From: RBG-13-68-16 sp050018455
GTDB taxonomy: Bacteria > Acidobacteriota > Thermoanaerobaculia > Thermoanaerobaculales > Thermoanaerobaculaceae
Direction of reading: 5' to 3'
DNA: 64,000 nt
Assembly: GCA_050018455.1 (NCBI GenBank)
Contig: JBEKAA010000007.1
Coordinates: 1-64,000 of the forward strand
Shown here one piece after another: positions 42,336 to 51,685 of the stretch. Numbering within the stretch: position 1 is the stretch's first letter; each line of letters begins with the position of its first letter. Made by a program: the position numbers and the translations under genes. The notes beneath the pieces are model-generated. The model saw only the letters and a list, made by a program, of their open reading frames with translations, ran no database searches and was not told the origin of the DNA.

Positions 42336-43040
42336 ATGACCCCGTTCTCAGCCACCAACTTCTTCACCCTCTCCGACTTCGATCACGCCGCCATGTTCGA
42401 CCCGGGGCGTCCGGTCTGGGAGGCGCTGGGCCAGGCCCTCGACGCCTACCTCGCCGCGTGGGACCGGTGGGAGGTGCTGACGCCCCTGAGCGAGGGCGTC
42501 CACGTCCTCGGAGGGCCGATATCCATCGGCGAGGGCTGCCGGATCGAGCCGGGCGCGGTGCTGAGAGGGCCGCTGATCGTCGGCAACGGGTGCGAGATTC
42601 GCACCGGAGCGTACGTCCGCGGTCGTGTCGTGATCGGGAAGGGCTGTGTCGTGGGCGCCCATTCGGAGGTCAAGACCGCGATCTTCCTGAACGGGGCGCG
42701 CGCGCCGCACCAGAACTACGTCGGCGACAGCATCCTGGGCGGGGACGTCAACCTTGGGGCGGGGACGATCCTCTCGAACGTCAAGAACGTCGGGCGTGAA
42801 ATCACTTTCCGTCACCAGGAGGAGCTGATTTCGACCGGACTGCGCAAGTTCGGCGCCGTCCTCGGCGACGAGTGCAGGACCGGCTGCAACACGGTTCTCA
42901 ACCCGGGAGTCCTGATGGGCCCCGGGTGCGTCACCTACCCCGGCGTTTGTCTCCGCTCCGGGTTCTACCCGGCAGGCACCCTGGTCAAGCTCCGGCAGTC
43001 GCAGCAGCAGGTGGTGCTCGACCGTTTGCTGGCCCGGTAG
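42336..43040 (+). CDS. Left-handed beta-helix (hexapeptide) protein
   Basis: A 234-residue protein with LbetaH hexapeptide repeats (ISIGEGCRIEPGAVLRG, LIVGNGCEIRTGAYVRG, VVIGKGCVVGAHSEVK). The pattern resembles the C-terminal acetyltransferase domain of GlmU or nucleotidyltransferases, without the N-terminal domain. A loop LNGARAPHQNYVGDSILGGDVNLGAG resembles that of the GlmU C-terminal domain (H-x-x-Y-x-GD). Possible sugar-nucleotide or amino-sugar acyltransferase. It is probably leaderless (TATACT seven bases upstream). Confidence 0.8.
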   Translation: MTPFSATNFFTLSDFDHAAMFDPGRPVWEALGQALDAYLAAWDRWEVLTPLSEGVHVLGGPISIGEGCRIEPGAVLRGPLIVGNGCEIRTGAYVRGRVVIGKGCVVGAHSEVKTAIFLNGARAPHQNYVGDSILGGDVNLGAGTILSNVKNVGREITFRHQEELISTGLRKFGAVLGDECRTGCNTVLNPGVLMGPGCVTYPGVCLRSGFYPAGTLVKLRQSQQQVVLDRLLAR

Positions 43041-43089
43041 TGGCACGGTAGTTGCACGAGCGCTTACCGGAGTTTTGGGGAGGTCGACC

Positions 43090-45129
43090 ATGAAACGCGC
43101 TCTTTCGGCAATCACCACGATCCTGGCCGGGTTGCTGCTGGCCACGGTGGCCTTTGCCGGGGACGACATGACCTCGCTGAGCTACATCTCGTACCTCGAA
43201 CGATCCGCCACGGTGCGCCCGGCGCACGCCGGCGACATCCTCGATGTCTCCGTGAACATGCCGATCCTCGCGGGTGACCGCCTGGACACCGCTCGCGGCG
43301 GCCGCGTCGAGGTTCAGCTCGCGGACGGCAGCACCCTCTGGCTCGACGAGTTCACCACGGTTGACTTCGATGCCATCGCCCTCTCGCGCGACGACACCGC
43401 TCCCCGCACGGCACTCTACCTGGCTGACGGAACGGCGGCGATCGAGATTCCGGCCACGGCTGCGGGCGACGGCTCGCTGCGTTTCGAAAGCCCGGCCGGC
43501 GCAATCTTCCTCGACCGGCCCGGCCTGTATCGTCTGACGCTCCGCGGCAACGAGATTCGGGTCCAAGCTCACAGCGGCTTTGCCGAGCTCCCTTCCGGGG
43601 TGGGCTCGGAGATCCTGCGCAGCGGCGAGGAGGCCGTGGTCGGCCAGCAGGAAGGCGGCATCGAACGGGCCTCGATATCCGACGACAGCGATGATTTCTG
43701 GAACTGGGTACAGGAGCGCCGACACGTTCCCGCCGGCGCCACAGCGCAGTATGTCGGCTCAACGGACAGCAGCAGGGCAGTTGTCCTCGATGCCTACGGC
43801 GACTGGGTCTACGTCCCCACTTTCTCGAGCTGGATGTGGCAGCCCCGGGTCAGTGCCGGCTGGGTGCCGTACTCGTCCGGCCGCTGGTACTGGACACCGG
43901 TCGGCTGGTCGTGGATCTCGTACGAGCCCTGGGGCTGGTACCCGTTCCACTACGGTTCCTGGTACCTCGACGCGAGCTTCGGATGGGTCTGGGGTTTCGA
44001 CTCGGTCTGGGGCCCGGCCTGGGTGGACTGGCTCTACTCCCCCGGCTACGTCGGATGGTGCCCCCGCGGCTACTACGACTGGTGGTATTACCGCAACGGC
44101 GGCCAGGGCCGGGGCGAGGGTTGGGGCTATCCCCGGCGCTGGAGCGAGGCGAGCTTCAACTTCTCCGGTCGCGTGAGTCTGGGCCAGATCGACCCGCGAC
44201 CCTGGACGCTGGTTCCCAGCGGCCAGTTCTTGTCGTCGCACATCGACCGCGTGCGCCTCGACTCGCAGCGGTTCCTCCGCGGAGGCGAGCCGGCGCGGCT
44301 TGGATTCGTGCGCTCCGGGCCGCTCGTGACGTCATTCCCGGGCCGGGCGCCTGGAGACGGCGCGGTCGAGTCGTTCTTCAGGCAGGCGCCATCGGCCCGC
44401 GATATCCCGGACCTGTCGTCGATCATGGGACGCGAGCCGATCACCGGGAGGCGATCGGCCATGGGCGTGCCGAACGTCAGCCTCACGAGCACTACAGAGG
44501 TGACCCGCGCCGTTCGTTCCGCCACCGAAGCCGCGCGCCTGAACTCATCGGGCGCCGCGGCTGTCGGCCGCTGGTCCGGTCGGGACGTCCCCGGACCCCT
44601 GGGCGCCGTGCCCGGCTCCGGCGGGAATCGCACCGATGTGCGCCGCGGGCTTACGACCGACCGGGGTTCGAACCCACCGGTCGTCAGGCGAGAGGTCGTT
44701 CACCGGGACGGTTCTCGCCCAAACTCCCGCGATACCGGCCAGTCGATCCGGTCGCAGGGTGAAGGCACAAGCGGCACCAGTCCGCGGACGATGGACCGGC
44801 CGAGTTCGCCGCCGGCAGAGCGTCCGCACAGCAACTTCTCGAGCTGGGTGCGGGACACGAGCCCCTCGGTGGACGAGCGGAATCTCGGCCGCGTCCGCGA
44901 CAGCTGGGGTTCGATGACGACGCGCCGCGACGTCGGCGGGCTCCTCGCCGGCCGGTCGTACGCGGCCGAGCCCCGGGGATCGACACGCTCGGCCGTGCGT
45001 TCATTCTCGGCCGAACGGACCCAGGTGCACAGCACCCCCGTCCGAAGCACGACCTCTCATGCTACGTCCCACTCGGGTTCGGCGTCTCGCGGCTCCAGCA
45101 GCACTGCGAGCCACAGCCGCCGGCCGTAG
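43090..45129 (+). CDS. FecR-domain / DUF6600 tryptophan-rich exported protein
   Basis: A 679-residue exported protein. A signal peptide (MKRALSAITTILAGLLLATVAFAG) is followed by a FecR-like domain (about 50-175). A central region from about 225 to 350 is extraordinarily rich in Trp, Tyr and Gly (GRWYWTPVGWSWISYEPWGW, SFGWVWGFDSVWGPAWVDW), the DUF6600 pattern. The C-terminal about 300 residues are low-complexity, rich in Ser, Arg, Gly and Pro. ATG 43090 follows GGGGAGG. FecR domains usually bind sigma regulators or ligands; no FecI sigma factor is nearby. It may coat the cell surface. Confidence 0.82.
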   Translation: MKRALSAITTILAGLLLATVAFAGDDMTSLSYISYLERSATVRPAHAGDILDVSVNMPILAGDRLDTARGGRVEVQLADGSTLWLDEFTTVDFDAIALSRDDTAPRTALYLADGTAAIEIPATAAGDGSLRFESPAGAIFLDRPGLYRLTLRGNEIRVQAHSGFAELPSGVGSEILRSGEEAVVGQQEGGIERASISDDSDDFWNWVQERRHVPAGATAQYVGSTDSSRAVVLDAYGDWVYVPTFSSWMWQPRVSAGWVPYSSGRWYWTPVGWSWISYEPWGWYPFHYGSWYLDASFGWVWGFDSVWGPAWVDWLYSPGYVGWCPRGYYDWWYYRNGGQGRGEGWGYPRRWSEASFNFSGRVSLGQIDPRPWTLVPSGQFLSSHIDRVRLDSQRFLRGGEPARLGFVRSGPLVTSFPGRAPGDGAVESFFRQAPSARDIPDLSSIMGREPITGRRSAMGVPNVSLTSTTEVTRAVRSATEAARLNSSGAAAVGRWSGRDVPGPLGAVPGSGGNRTDVRRGLTTDRGSNPPVVRREVVHRDGSRPNSRDTGQSIRSQGEGTSGTSPRTMDRPSSPPAERPHSNFSSWVRDTSPSVDERNLGRVRDSWGSMTTRRDVGGLLAGRSYAAEPRGSTRSAVRSFSAERTQVHSTPVRSTTSHATSHSGSASRGSSSTASHSRRP

Positions 45130-45150
45130 CGGTCAGGCACGGAGCGCGGC

Positions 45151-45156
45151 TACAAT
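45151..45156 (+). promoter_or_regulatory. -10 box (TACAAT), leaderless start
   Basis: Ends six bases before GTG 45163. Confidence 0.6.
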
Positions 45157-45162
45157 CCCGGC

Positions 45163-46032
45163 GTGCCAATCCACGCCAGAGAGCAGAGTGACCCCACGCG
45201 CAATCGGCGCCGTCTATTCGCCTGGCCGGCCGTCGCCTTGGTCGTGCTTGTGCTCGTGTCGTGTCACGCATCGCCCGGAAGCCTGCCTGTCGTCGCGGCA
45301 GCACCCGACTGGGTCTCAACCCTCCCCGCGACCCACGAGACACTCTCCGCCGTCCTTGCCGCGTTCTCGGCAGAGGAGCAATCCCAGGCGTGGAACGCGG
45401 CCCGCGCCGACGCGCTCCGAGGCTACCTCGCCGACCTGGCACGGTGCGGACCGATGTCCCGCCCCGAGCTGTTCCCCTCGAACGAGGCCGCGTTGGCGTA
45501 TCTCGTGGACGCCCACATCGCGTGGACGCTTGCACTCGGCCACGCCGGAAGGCTCTCGAAGCTGGGTGTGGACGGTTTGAGGCAGGAGCCGGTCGCGATA
45601 GACGGACGGACCAGCTCCCTGCGGGGGCTCATGGAAGAGCTCGCCCGGCGGGCGCCCTGGGAGCCTCGCCTCGCGCTCTTCCTCAACGCCGGTTGGCGCG
45701 GCGGGCCGCCGTTTCCACCGAGTGCCGTCGAGGGCCGCTCCCTCGAGTGGCAGTTGACGCTTCAGGCGGAACGCTGCGGGAAGTCGAGCGGATTCTGGAC
45801 GCTCGACGCTCCGGCGAGGCGTCTCGGTGTTTCAGCGTATACGGAGCTGATGTGGGGCCTGCCGCCCGCCCAACCGGCCCGGACACGGCGGCTCCTCGAC
45901 CTTGTTCCCCCGCCTGACGCCATCAGGGAGGCCGTCTTCGCAGCCTGCGGTGCCTCGCTCCAGCGTTGCGTAGTGGTTTTGACACCGGTTGACACCGGCC
46001 GCTTGTTCACGCCTCCCGAGTCTGACTACTAG
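45163..46032 (+). CDS. Lipoprotein, DUF547-like
   Basis: A 289-residue protein. The N-terminal segment has a lipobox-like VLVLVSC, so it is probably lipidated at Cys34. The C-terminal two thirds loosely match DUF547: ALAYLVDAHIAWTLALGH, then PRLALFLNAGWRGGPPF and RRLGVSAYTELMWG, although the usual NAYN motif is changed. Function of DUF547 proteins is unknown. GTG 45163 is six bases after a TACAAT box. Confidence 0.7.
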   Translation: MPIHAREQSDPTRNRRRLFAWPAVALVVLVLVSCHASPGSLPVVAAAPDWVSTLPATHETLSAVLAAFSAEEQSQAWNAARADALRGYLADLARCGPMSRPELFPSNEAALAYLVDAHIAWTLALGHAGRLSKLGVDGLRQEPVAIDGRTSSLRGLMEELARRAPWEPRLALFLNAGWRGGPPFPPSAVEGRSLEWQLTLQAERCGKSSGFWTLDAPARRLGVSAYTELMWGLPPAQPARTRRLLDLVPPPDAIREAVFAACGASLQRCVVVLTPVDTGRLFTPPESDY

Positions 46033-46071
46033 CCGAGATGCCTTTGGCGGCGGCCGATCGAGGCCCACGGG

Positions 46072-46077
46072 TATACT
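46072..46077 (+). promoter_or_regulatory. -10 box (TATACT), leaderless start
   Basis: Ends six bases before GTG 46084. Confidence 0.6.
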
Positions 46078-46083
46078 CGTCGC

Positions 46084-47220
46084 GTGCCGCTCGATCTCGC
46101 TCGCTGGCTCCCCGAGTTCCCAGTTCGGCAGCACTGCCTGTACTTGAACCACGCGGCTGTCGCCCCGCTCCCCCGACGTGTGGCCGACGCGATGCGCGAT
46201 CGGATCGCCGACCAGGAGAGCGCCGGCTCCCACAACTGGCAACGCTGGCGCGAGACCGAGCTGTCCGCCCGGGCACTCGCCGCCGAGCTCATCGGCTGCC
46301 GAGCCGAGGACGTCTCGCTCGTTCGCAGCACCTCCGAGGGGCTCTCGCTGATCGCCCAAGGGGTGGCTTGGAAGAAGGGAGACGCTGTCCTGGTCGGCGA
46401 GGAGGAATTCGCCGCAAACGTCGCGCCCTACCTGGCCCTGCAACGGCGGGGTGTCGGCGTGCGACGCTTCCCCACTCCCGGCGGGCGGATCGCACCGGAA
46501 GCCGTGATGCCGCTCCTCAAGCCGCCGGTGCGAATGCTGGCCCTCTCGTGGGTCGCGTTCCACACCGGTTGGGTGGCCCCGGTCGCCGAACTCGCCTACG
46601 CAGCGCATGAGCGCGACGTCCTCGTCGTCCTCGACGCCATCCAGGGGCTCGGCGTCCTTCCCGACCGGCTCGACGAGCTGGGCGTCGATGCGATGGTCGC
46701 GGACGGACACAAGTGGCTGCTGGGCCCCGAGGGTGTCGGCGTCATGGCGACGAAGCCGGCGTTGCGGGCGGCACTCCACCCCGTACTGGCGGGGTGGCTC
46801 AACGTGCGGCGTCCCGACAACCAGCTCTTCCTTCATGATCTCGAATTTCACGCGGACGGACGGCGCTTCGAGCCGGGCGCGACGCCGAACGTCCTCGTTG
46901 CGGGGCTGGCGGCCGCGCTTGATCTGCTGCTCGAAGTCGGGGTCGGCGAGATCCACACCCGCGTGGTCGGCCACGCGCGCACCTTGACTCAGGTCCTCCT
47001 CAAGGCGGGGTGGCGCGTCGGCTCGCCGGGGTCGGGGCACCCGATCGCCGGAATCGTCGCCGCGCGCCATCCGCTCCTGCCGTCCGACGACGTCGCGCGT
47101 CGCCTTCGCGAGCGTCATATCGAGGTCACCGCACGGCAGGGCTGGGTCCGTTTCTCGCCCCACTTCTACGCCACCGCCGGAGAGCTCGAGGCCCTCGGAG
47201 TCATCCTCGGGAAACTATAA
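46084..47220 (+). CDS. Class-V PLP-dependent aminotransferase-fold enzyme (cysteine desulfurase-like)
   Basis: A 378-residue fold-type I PLP enzyme. The Schiff-base lysine is in VADGHKWLLGPEGVGVM, and the PLP-phosphate region includes LNHAAVAPLPRRV near the start and VSLVRSTSEGLSLIAQ. No Cys-bearing mobile loop of IscS/SufS is evident, so a desulfurase role is doubtful; lyase or epimerase roles (isopenicillin N epimerase-like group) are possible. GTG 46084 is six bases after a TATACT box. Confidence 0.88.
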   Translation: MPLDLARWLPEFPVRQHCLYLNHAAVAPLPRRVADAMRDRIADQESAGSHNWQRWRETELSARALAAELIGCRAEDVSLVRSTSEGLSLIAQGVAWKKGDAVLVGEEEFAANVAPYLALQRRGVGVRRFPTPGGRIAPEAVMPLLKPPVRMLALSWVAFHTGWVAPVAELAYAAHERDVLVVLDAIQGLGVLPDRLDELGVDAMVADGHKWLLGPEGVGVMATKPALRAALHPVLAGWLNVRRPDNQLFLHDLEFHADGRRFEPGATPNVLVAGLAAALDLLLEVGVGEIHTRVVGHARTLTQVLLKAGWRVGSPGSGHPIAGIVAARHPLLPSDDVARRLRERHIEVTARQGWVRFSPHFYATAGELEALGVILGKL

Positions 47221-47230
47221 CGAGACGAGG

Positions 47231-47236
47231 TACAAT
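47231..47236 (+). promoter_or_regulatory. -10 box (TACAAT), leaderless start
   Basis: Ends six bases before GTG 47243. Confidence 0.65.
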
Positions 47237-47242
47237 TTAGCC

Positions 47243-48547
47243 GTGGCGAGCGAGCGCGCGGTGGACGTATTGATCCTCGGCGGGGGACCGGCCGGAAGCA
47301 CCGCCGGGGCGCTCCTCGCCACTGCCGGTTTGAATACCGTCATCCTCGAAGGAGAGCGGTTCCCCCGCTTTCATGTCGGGGAGTCGCTCCTGCCCCACAC
47401 CTTGCCGCTCCTCGACCGTCTCGGCGTCCACGAGGCAGTGCGGGCTCTCCCGCACACCCGCCGCAAGGAAGGTGCCAGCTTCGTGACACACGAAGGCAGC
47501 AGGCACGTCGTCTACTGGTTCGGCGACGCGTTTCCCCCGGCTATACCCCATGCATACCAGGTGCGGCGGGACGAATTCGACGCCGCGCTGCTCGCTAACG
47601 CCAGGGCGAAGGGAGCCGAGGTCCTCGAGGGCTGGCACGCGGCGGCGCCTCGATGGGAGGGCAAACGCCTCGTCGGACTCGTGGTCCGAGAACCCGGCGG
47701 CGCCGAGCGCGTGATCCGATGCCGCGCCTTTCTGGACGCGAGCGGTCAGTCGTCGTTCCTCGCCAGCCGGATGGGGTGGCGTTTCCCGTACCCGATGCAC
47801 CGCAAGGTCGCGGCGGTCTCGCACTTCGGCAACGTCTGGCTCCCACCGGAGCGGGAAGCCGGCAACATCACCATCGCACTGACGGATGGGGGGTGGTTCT
47901 GGATGATCCCCTTTGCCGACGACACCGTCTCGGTCGGCGCCGTGCTCGATGTGCAGAAGTGGCGTGGTTCGGGTGGGACCCCCGAAACCTTCTTCAACGC
48001 CGCCGTTCAGGCGACGCCGGAGGTCGCACGCAGGCTTGGGCATGCCGAGCGACTGCTCCCCTTCAGTGCGGTCCAGAACTTCTCGTACCGGGTGATGCAG
48101 ATCGGCGGCGATGGGTACTGCCTCATCGGCGACGCCGCTGGGTTCCTCGACCCCATCTTCTCGACCGGCGTGTTCATCGCAACCACGACGGCCGCCTCGG
48201 CCGCCCAGGACATCATCGAATCCATGATGCGCCACGGCCGCGTGGATGCGGCCGACCTCGGGCCGACCATCTCGCTCACCCGCAGCCTGCACCGGCTGTT
48301 CTTCTCCTTCATCCGAGCGTACTACGACAAGCACTTCCTGGCTTTCTTCTTCAACCCCACCGACGCATTCCGGTTTCCGGCCGCGATCGTCTCCCTGCTC
48401 GCGGCGGACGTACTGGGGCCGGGACGGTGGAAGAAGACGATCCGGTTCCGGGCGTTGCAGGGTCTCGCGCAAGTCCAGCAGATCGCCGTGCGTTTCGGGC
48501 GGCCGATCGTCGAGCCTCTCGCGGCCGGTCCGAACGGCGGGGCATGA
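47243..48547 (+). CDS. FAD-dependent halogenase-like / geranylgeranyl-reductase-type oxidoreductase
   Basis: A 434-residue flavoprotein. The FAD-binding GGGPAGSTAGALLA lies at the N-terminus, then RFHVGESLLP, a second FAD segment (GDAAGFLDPIFSTG), and a GGWFWMIPF that fits the WxWxIP motif of flavin-dependent halogenases. A Lys in RRKEGASFV could be a reactive residue, but halogenase-specific evidence is limited. The gene is 16 bases before an ABC exporter gene, so the product may be moved by it. The start is GTG 47243. Confidence 0.83.
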   Translation: MASERAVDVLILGGGPAGSTAGALLATAGLNTVILEGERFPRFHVGESLLPHTLPLLDRLGVHEAVRALPHTRRKEGASFVTHEGSRHVVYWFGDAFPPAIPHAYQVRRDEFDAALLANARAKGAEVLEGWHAAAPRWEGKRLVGLVVREPGGAERVIRCRAFLDASGQSSFLASRMGWRFPYPMHRKVAAVSHFGNVWLPPEREAGNITIALTDGGWFWMIPFADDTVSVGAVLDVQKWRGSGGTPETFFNAAVQATPEVARRLGHAERLLPFSAVQNFSYRVMQIGGDGYCLIGDAAGFLDPIFSTGVFIATTTAASAAQDIIESMMRHGRVDAADLGPTISLTRSLHRLFFSFIRAYYDKHFLAFFFNPTDAFRFPAAIVSLLAADVLGPGRWKKTIRFRALQGLAQVQQIAVRFGRPIVEPLAAGPNGGA

Positions 48548-48563
48548 GCCGCCGACCCCACCG

Positions 48564-50432
48564 ATGAGCGCCGAGCCTGACGCCGTCGCGTCGTCCTCTG
48601 ACACCGGAACCGACCGAGCCCTATTGCGCTGGCTGGCCGCCTGGGCGCTCCCCTACCGGAGGCGCATCGTAGCGGCGATCGCCCTTGTCGTGGCCGGCTC
48701 GGCGTTCCAGGTCGCCGGACCCCTCCTGACAGCCGCTGCGATCGACCTCTACATGAAGCCGCAGGCCGGCACCAGCGCCCAGCACGTGCTTCACTTCATG
48801 CGGGCGCTGCATCTCCCGACGGTGGGCGCCGCTGGGCTCGCCGTCGTCGTGGCTCTCTACCTGGGGAGCGTGCTCGGCTCGGCCATTCTTCTGATCCTGC
48901 AGGCGCGCACGATGCTCATGACCGGGCAACTCGTGATGCGCGACCTGCGCGACGCGCTCTTCGCACACCTCCAGCGCCTCGATGTCGCATGGTTCAACCA
49001 CACGCCGGCCGGACGCGTCATCACGCGGCTCACCAGCGACGTCGAGGCTCTCAACGAGCTTTTCACCTCCGGGCTCGTCGAGATCCTGGCCGATCTCTCG
49101 GTGCTGGGCGGGATCGCGACCATCCTGTTTGCCCTCGACTGGCGCCTCGCCCTCGTTGCCTTCGCCGTCCTGCCCTTCATGATCCTCCTGTCCGGGTGGT
49201 TCAGGAGGCGGGCGCGTTCGATCTACCGCGAGGTGAGGACGCGGGTCGCCGCGATCAACACCCACCTCCAAGAACATCTGGCCGGGATGTCCGTGGTCCA
49301 GCTCGCCCGCGCTGAACGGCGCACGTCGGCGGCCTTCAGGGAGCTGGATGCCGCTCACCGCGACGTCAACATCCGCGGCGTCTTCTACTACGCGGTCTTC
49401 TACCCGATGGTGGAGCTCCTCATCGCGGGCGGCATGGCGTTGCTGCTCGTGTTCGGCGGGGCGTGGAAGTACGGTGGGACCCTCTCCATCGGTGTCCTCT
49501 TCGCGTTCCTGCAGTACGTTCAGCGGTTCTTCCGGCCGATCGCGGACCTGGCGGAGAACTACAACATTCTGCAGGCTTCCTTCGCAGCCGCCGAGCGCCT
49601 CAAGGGGCTGCTGGCGACCGAGCCCGGGATCGTTCAGCCGCCGATCCCCTTGACGCCACCGGAGCGCACGGGCACGTTCTCATTCGACGGGGTCTGGTTT
49701 GCCTACGAGGGGGAGAACTGGGTCTTGCGAGATGTCGCGTTCTCGGCTCGCGGGGGCGACCGTCTGGCCGTGGTGGGCCACACCGGCGCCGGGAAGAGCA
49801 CCCTGGTCAACCTCCTCTTGCGCTTCTACGACGTGCGGCGCGGCGGCGTGAGGGTGGGAGGCGAAGACGTTCGCCAGTGGGACCTCGTCAGTCTCCGGAG
49901 GCGCTTCGCCGTGGTCCTTCAGGAGATCGACTGCTTTGCGGGCAGCCTCCGCGAGAACGTGTCGCTCGGGCGTTGCGGCGTGGATGACGCGCGCATCCGC
50001 TGGGCACTCGAGCAGGTCGGAGCCGGACCGCTTCTCGACCGGCTTCCTCAGACGCTGGACACGGTTCTCGGCGAGCGCGGGACCGGACTTTCGGTGGGCG
50101 AGCGCCAACTTGTCTCGTTCGCACGAGCGCTCGTGGGCGACCCCGAGTTCCTTCTGCTGGACGAGGCGACGTCGTCCGTCGACCCGTTAACGGAAGCCGT
50201 CATCCAGCGAGCTCTCGAGAGAGTCCTCGCAGGGCGGACGGCCCTCATCATCGCCCATCGGCTCGCAACCGTCGTAGGCTGCGACCGCGTGCTGGTGATG
50301 CACTCGGGCCGGCTGGTCGAGCAGGGCACCCACGTGGAGCTCCTCGCGCGCGGCGGGCTGTACCGCGCGCTGTACGAGCTCCAGCTCCTTCGGCCTCCGG
50401 AGGAACGCGACTCTGCCGCCGAGCAAAGGTAG
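48564..50432 (+). CDS. ABC exporter, fused membrane and ATPase domains (MsbA/multidrug type)
   Basis: A 622-residue half-transporter. Six membrane helices span about 25-320; the nucleotide-binding domain has Walker A VGHTGAGKSTLV, signature LSVGERQLVSFARAL and Walker B FLLLDEATSSVDPLTE. The H-loop is IIAHRLATV. It probably dimerises. The start is ATG 48564, so the coding frame that runs in from 48246 is not part of the gene. It is co-directional with the halogenase-like gene and perhaps exports its product or a lipid. Confidence 0.95.
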   Translation: MSAEPDAVASSSDTGTDRALLRWLAAWALPYRRRIVAAIALVVAGSAFQVAGPLLTAAAIDLYMKPQAGTSAQHVLHFMRALHLPTVGAAGLAVVVALYLGSVLGSAILLILQARTMLMTGQLVMRDLRDALFAHLQRLDVAWFNHTPAGRVITRLTSDVEALNELFTSGLVEILADLSVLGGIATILFALDWRLALVAFAVLPFMILLSGWFRRRARSIYREVRTRVAAINTHLQEHLAGMSVVQLARAERRTSAAFRELDAAHRDVNIRGVFYYAVFYPMVELLIAGGMALLLVFGGAWKYGGTLSIGVLFAFLQYVQRFFRPIADLAENYNILQASFAAAERLKGLLATEPGIVQPPIPLTPPERTGTFSFDGVWFAYEGENWVLRDVAFSARGGDRLAVVGHTGAGKSTLVNLLLRFYDVRRGGVRVGGEDVRQWDLVSLRRRFAVVLQEIDCFAGSLRENVSLGRCGVDDARIRWALEQVGAGPLLDRLPQTLDTVLGERGTGLSVGERQLVSFARALVGDPEFLLLDEATSSVDPLTEAVIQRALERVLAGRTALIIAHRLATVVGCDRVLVMHSGRLVEQGTHVELLARGGLYRALYELQLLRPPEERDSAAEQR

Positions 50433-50572
50433 CCCGCGACGGCAAAGTGCCGCGTTCCGGACCGGTTCGGGAAGGCCCGCCCGGCAATGGGACGCTCGCC
50501 CATGCCAGATCGAGCCAGACTCTGGTAGATTCGTCGTTGTCGCTGCGACACGCCGTACACGGGGGAGGCGCG

Positions 50573-51685
50573 ATGGCTGACACAGAGCAGCTCACCGGCC
50601 TGCGCGATTCGATCGCGGACGTCGACCGCGCATTGCTCGAGCTGCTCCGGCGCCGTATGTCGCTGGCTGCCCAGATCGGGCGCATCAAAGCGGAAGCGGC
50701 GGAGCCCGTCGTGGTCCGGGACGCGGAGGACCGCGTACTCTCGCGCGCCCGCGAACACGCGGAGGCGTGCGGCGTCTCCGAGGACGTGATGGAGCAGGTG
50801 TTCCAGGCGATCATGCGGGGCTCGGTGGAGCGGCAGCATCGCGTAGGGATCGAGGTTCGACGCCGGCGGGGCGGCCTGGTGCTCGTTCTGGGCGGAGCCG
50901 GCGCGATGGGCGGCTGGCTGGGCCGGTTCCTGCCGCTGGTCGGTCACCGGGTCGAAGGCGTCGACCCGGCGTGGGCGACGCTGTCCGCGGAGGATGGGCG
51001 CTGGGGATCCATCGAAGACGTGCCCGCCCTCGACCGCTACGACTTCATCGTCGTTGCGGCACCGCTGGAGCTGACCCCGAGCGTGCTCGATGCCCTCTCG
51101 ACCCGGCGCCCCCGCGGCGTCGTGGTGGAGGTTGCCTCGATCAAAGCCCACGTCGAGCCCGCCCTCCTGCGCGCGCGCGAGCAGGGCATCTCGGTCTGCT
51201 CGCTCCACCCCATGTTCGGGCCCGGCAAGTCGCCATACGAGCCGCTGACGTTCGTGCTCGCGTGCCTCGACGAACCGGCGGCCGAACGACAGCGCATCGA
51301 GAGCCTCTTGAGCCACCCGTACACGAAGGTGATCACGATCCCGTTTGCGCACCACGACCAACTGATGGGATGGCTGCTAGGTCTCGCCCACCTCACCGGC
51401 ATGCTCTTCGGGTCGGCCCTGACACGGTCCGGGCTCGACCCGGCGGAGTTGCAGGCGTGCGCCTCGACCACGTTCACCCGCCAGGCCGCAACGGCTCTGT
51501 CGGTCCTCGAGGAGGACCCGACCCTCTACTTCGATATCCAGCGCCTGAACCCCCACCGTGAAGACGTGTACCGCGCCGCGCGGGAGGCCCTCGAGGAACT
51601 GGTGGCGCTCGTCGGCGCCGGGGATGTCGAGGGCTTCTCCGCCACCCTGACGGCCGCACGGCAGGCGCTGAACGGCGACGCATGA
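50573..51685 (+). CDS. tyrA: Chorismate mutase-prephenate dehydrogenase (T-protein)
   Basis: A 370-residue bifunctional enzyme of tyrosine synthesis. Residues 1-90 form an AroQ-type chorismate mutase (LRDSIADVDRALLELLRRRM, QIGRIKAE). The prephenate dehydrogenase part has the Rossmann motif LGGAGAMGGWLGRF and the catalytic-His stretch LHPMFGPGKSPYE. The start ATG 50573 follows GGGGGAGG; a longer frame exists but lacks family similarity. It overlaps the acyltransferase gene by four bases (ATGA). Confidence 0.96.
   Translation: MADTEQLTGLRDSIADVDRALLELLRRRMSLAAQIGRIKAEAAEPVVVRDAEDRVLSRAREHAEACGVSEDVMEQVFQAIMRGSVERQHRVGIEVRRRRGGLVLVLGGAGAMGGWLGRFLPLVGHRVEGVDPAWATLSAEDGRWGSIEDVPALDRYDFIVVAAPLELTPSVLDALSTRRPRGVVVEVASIKAHVEPALLRAREQGISVCSLHPMFGPGKSPYEPLTFVLACLDEPAAERQRIESLLSHPYTKVITIPFAHHDQLMGWLLGLAHLTGMLFGSALTRSGLDPAELQACASTTFTRQAATALSVLEEDPTLYFDIQRLNPHREDVYRAAREALEELVALVGAGDVEGFSATLTAARQALNGDA

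Noticed and set aside
48246..48563. Upstream extension of the ABC exporter frame
   Set aside because: It overlaps the flavoprotein gene in another frame and reads as Ser/Arg-rich noise; ATG 48564 fits the membrane domain start.
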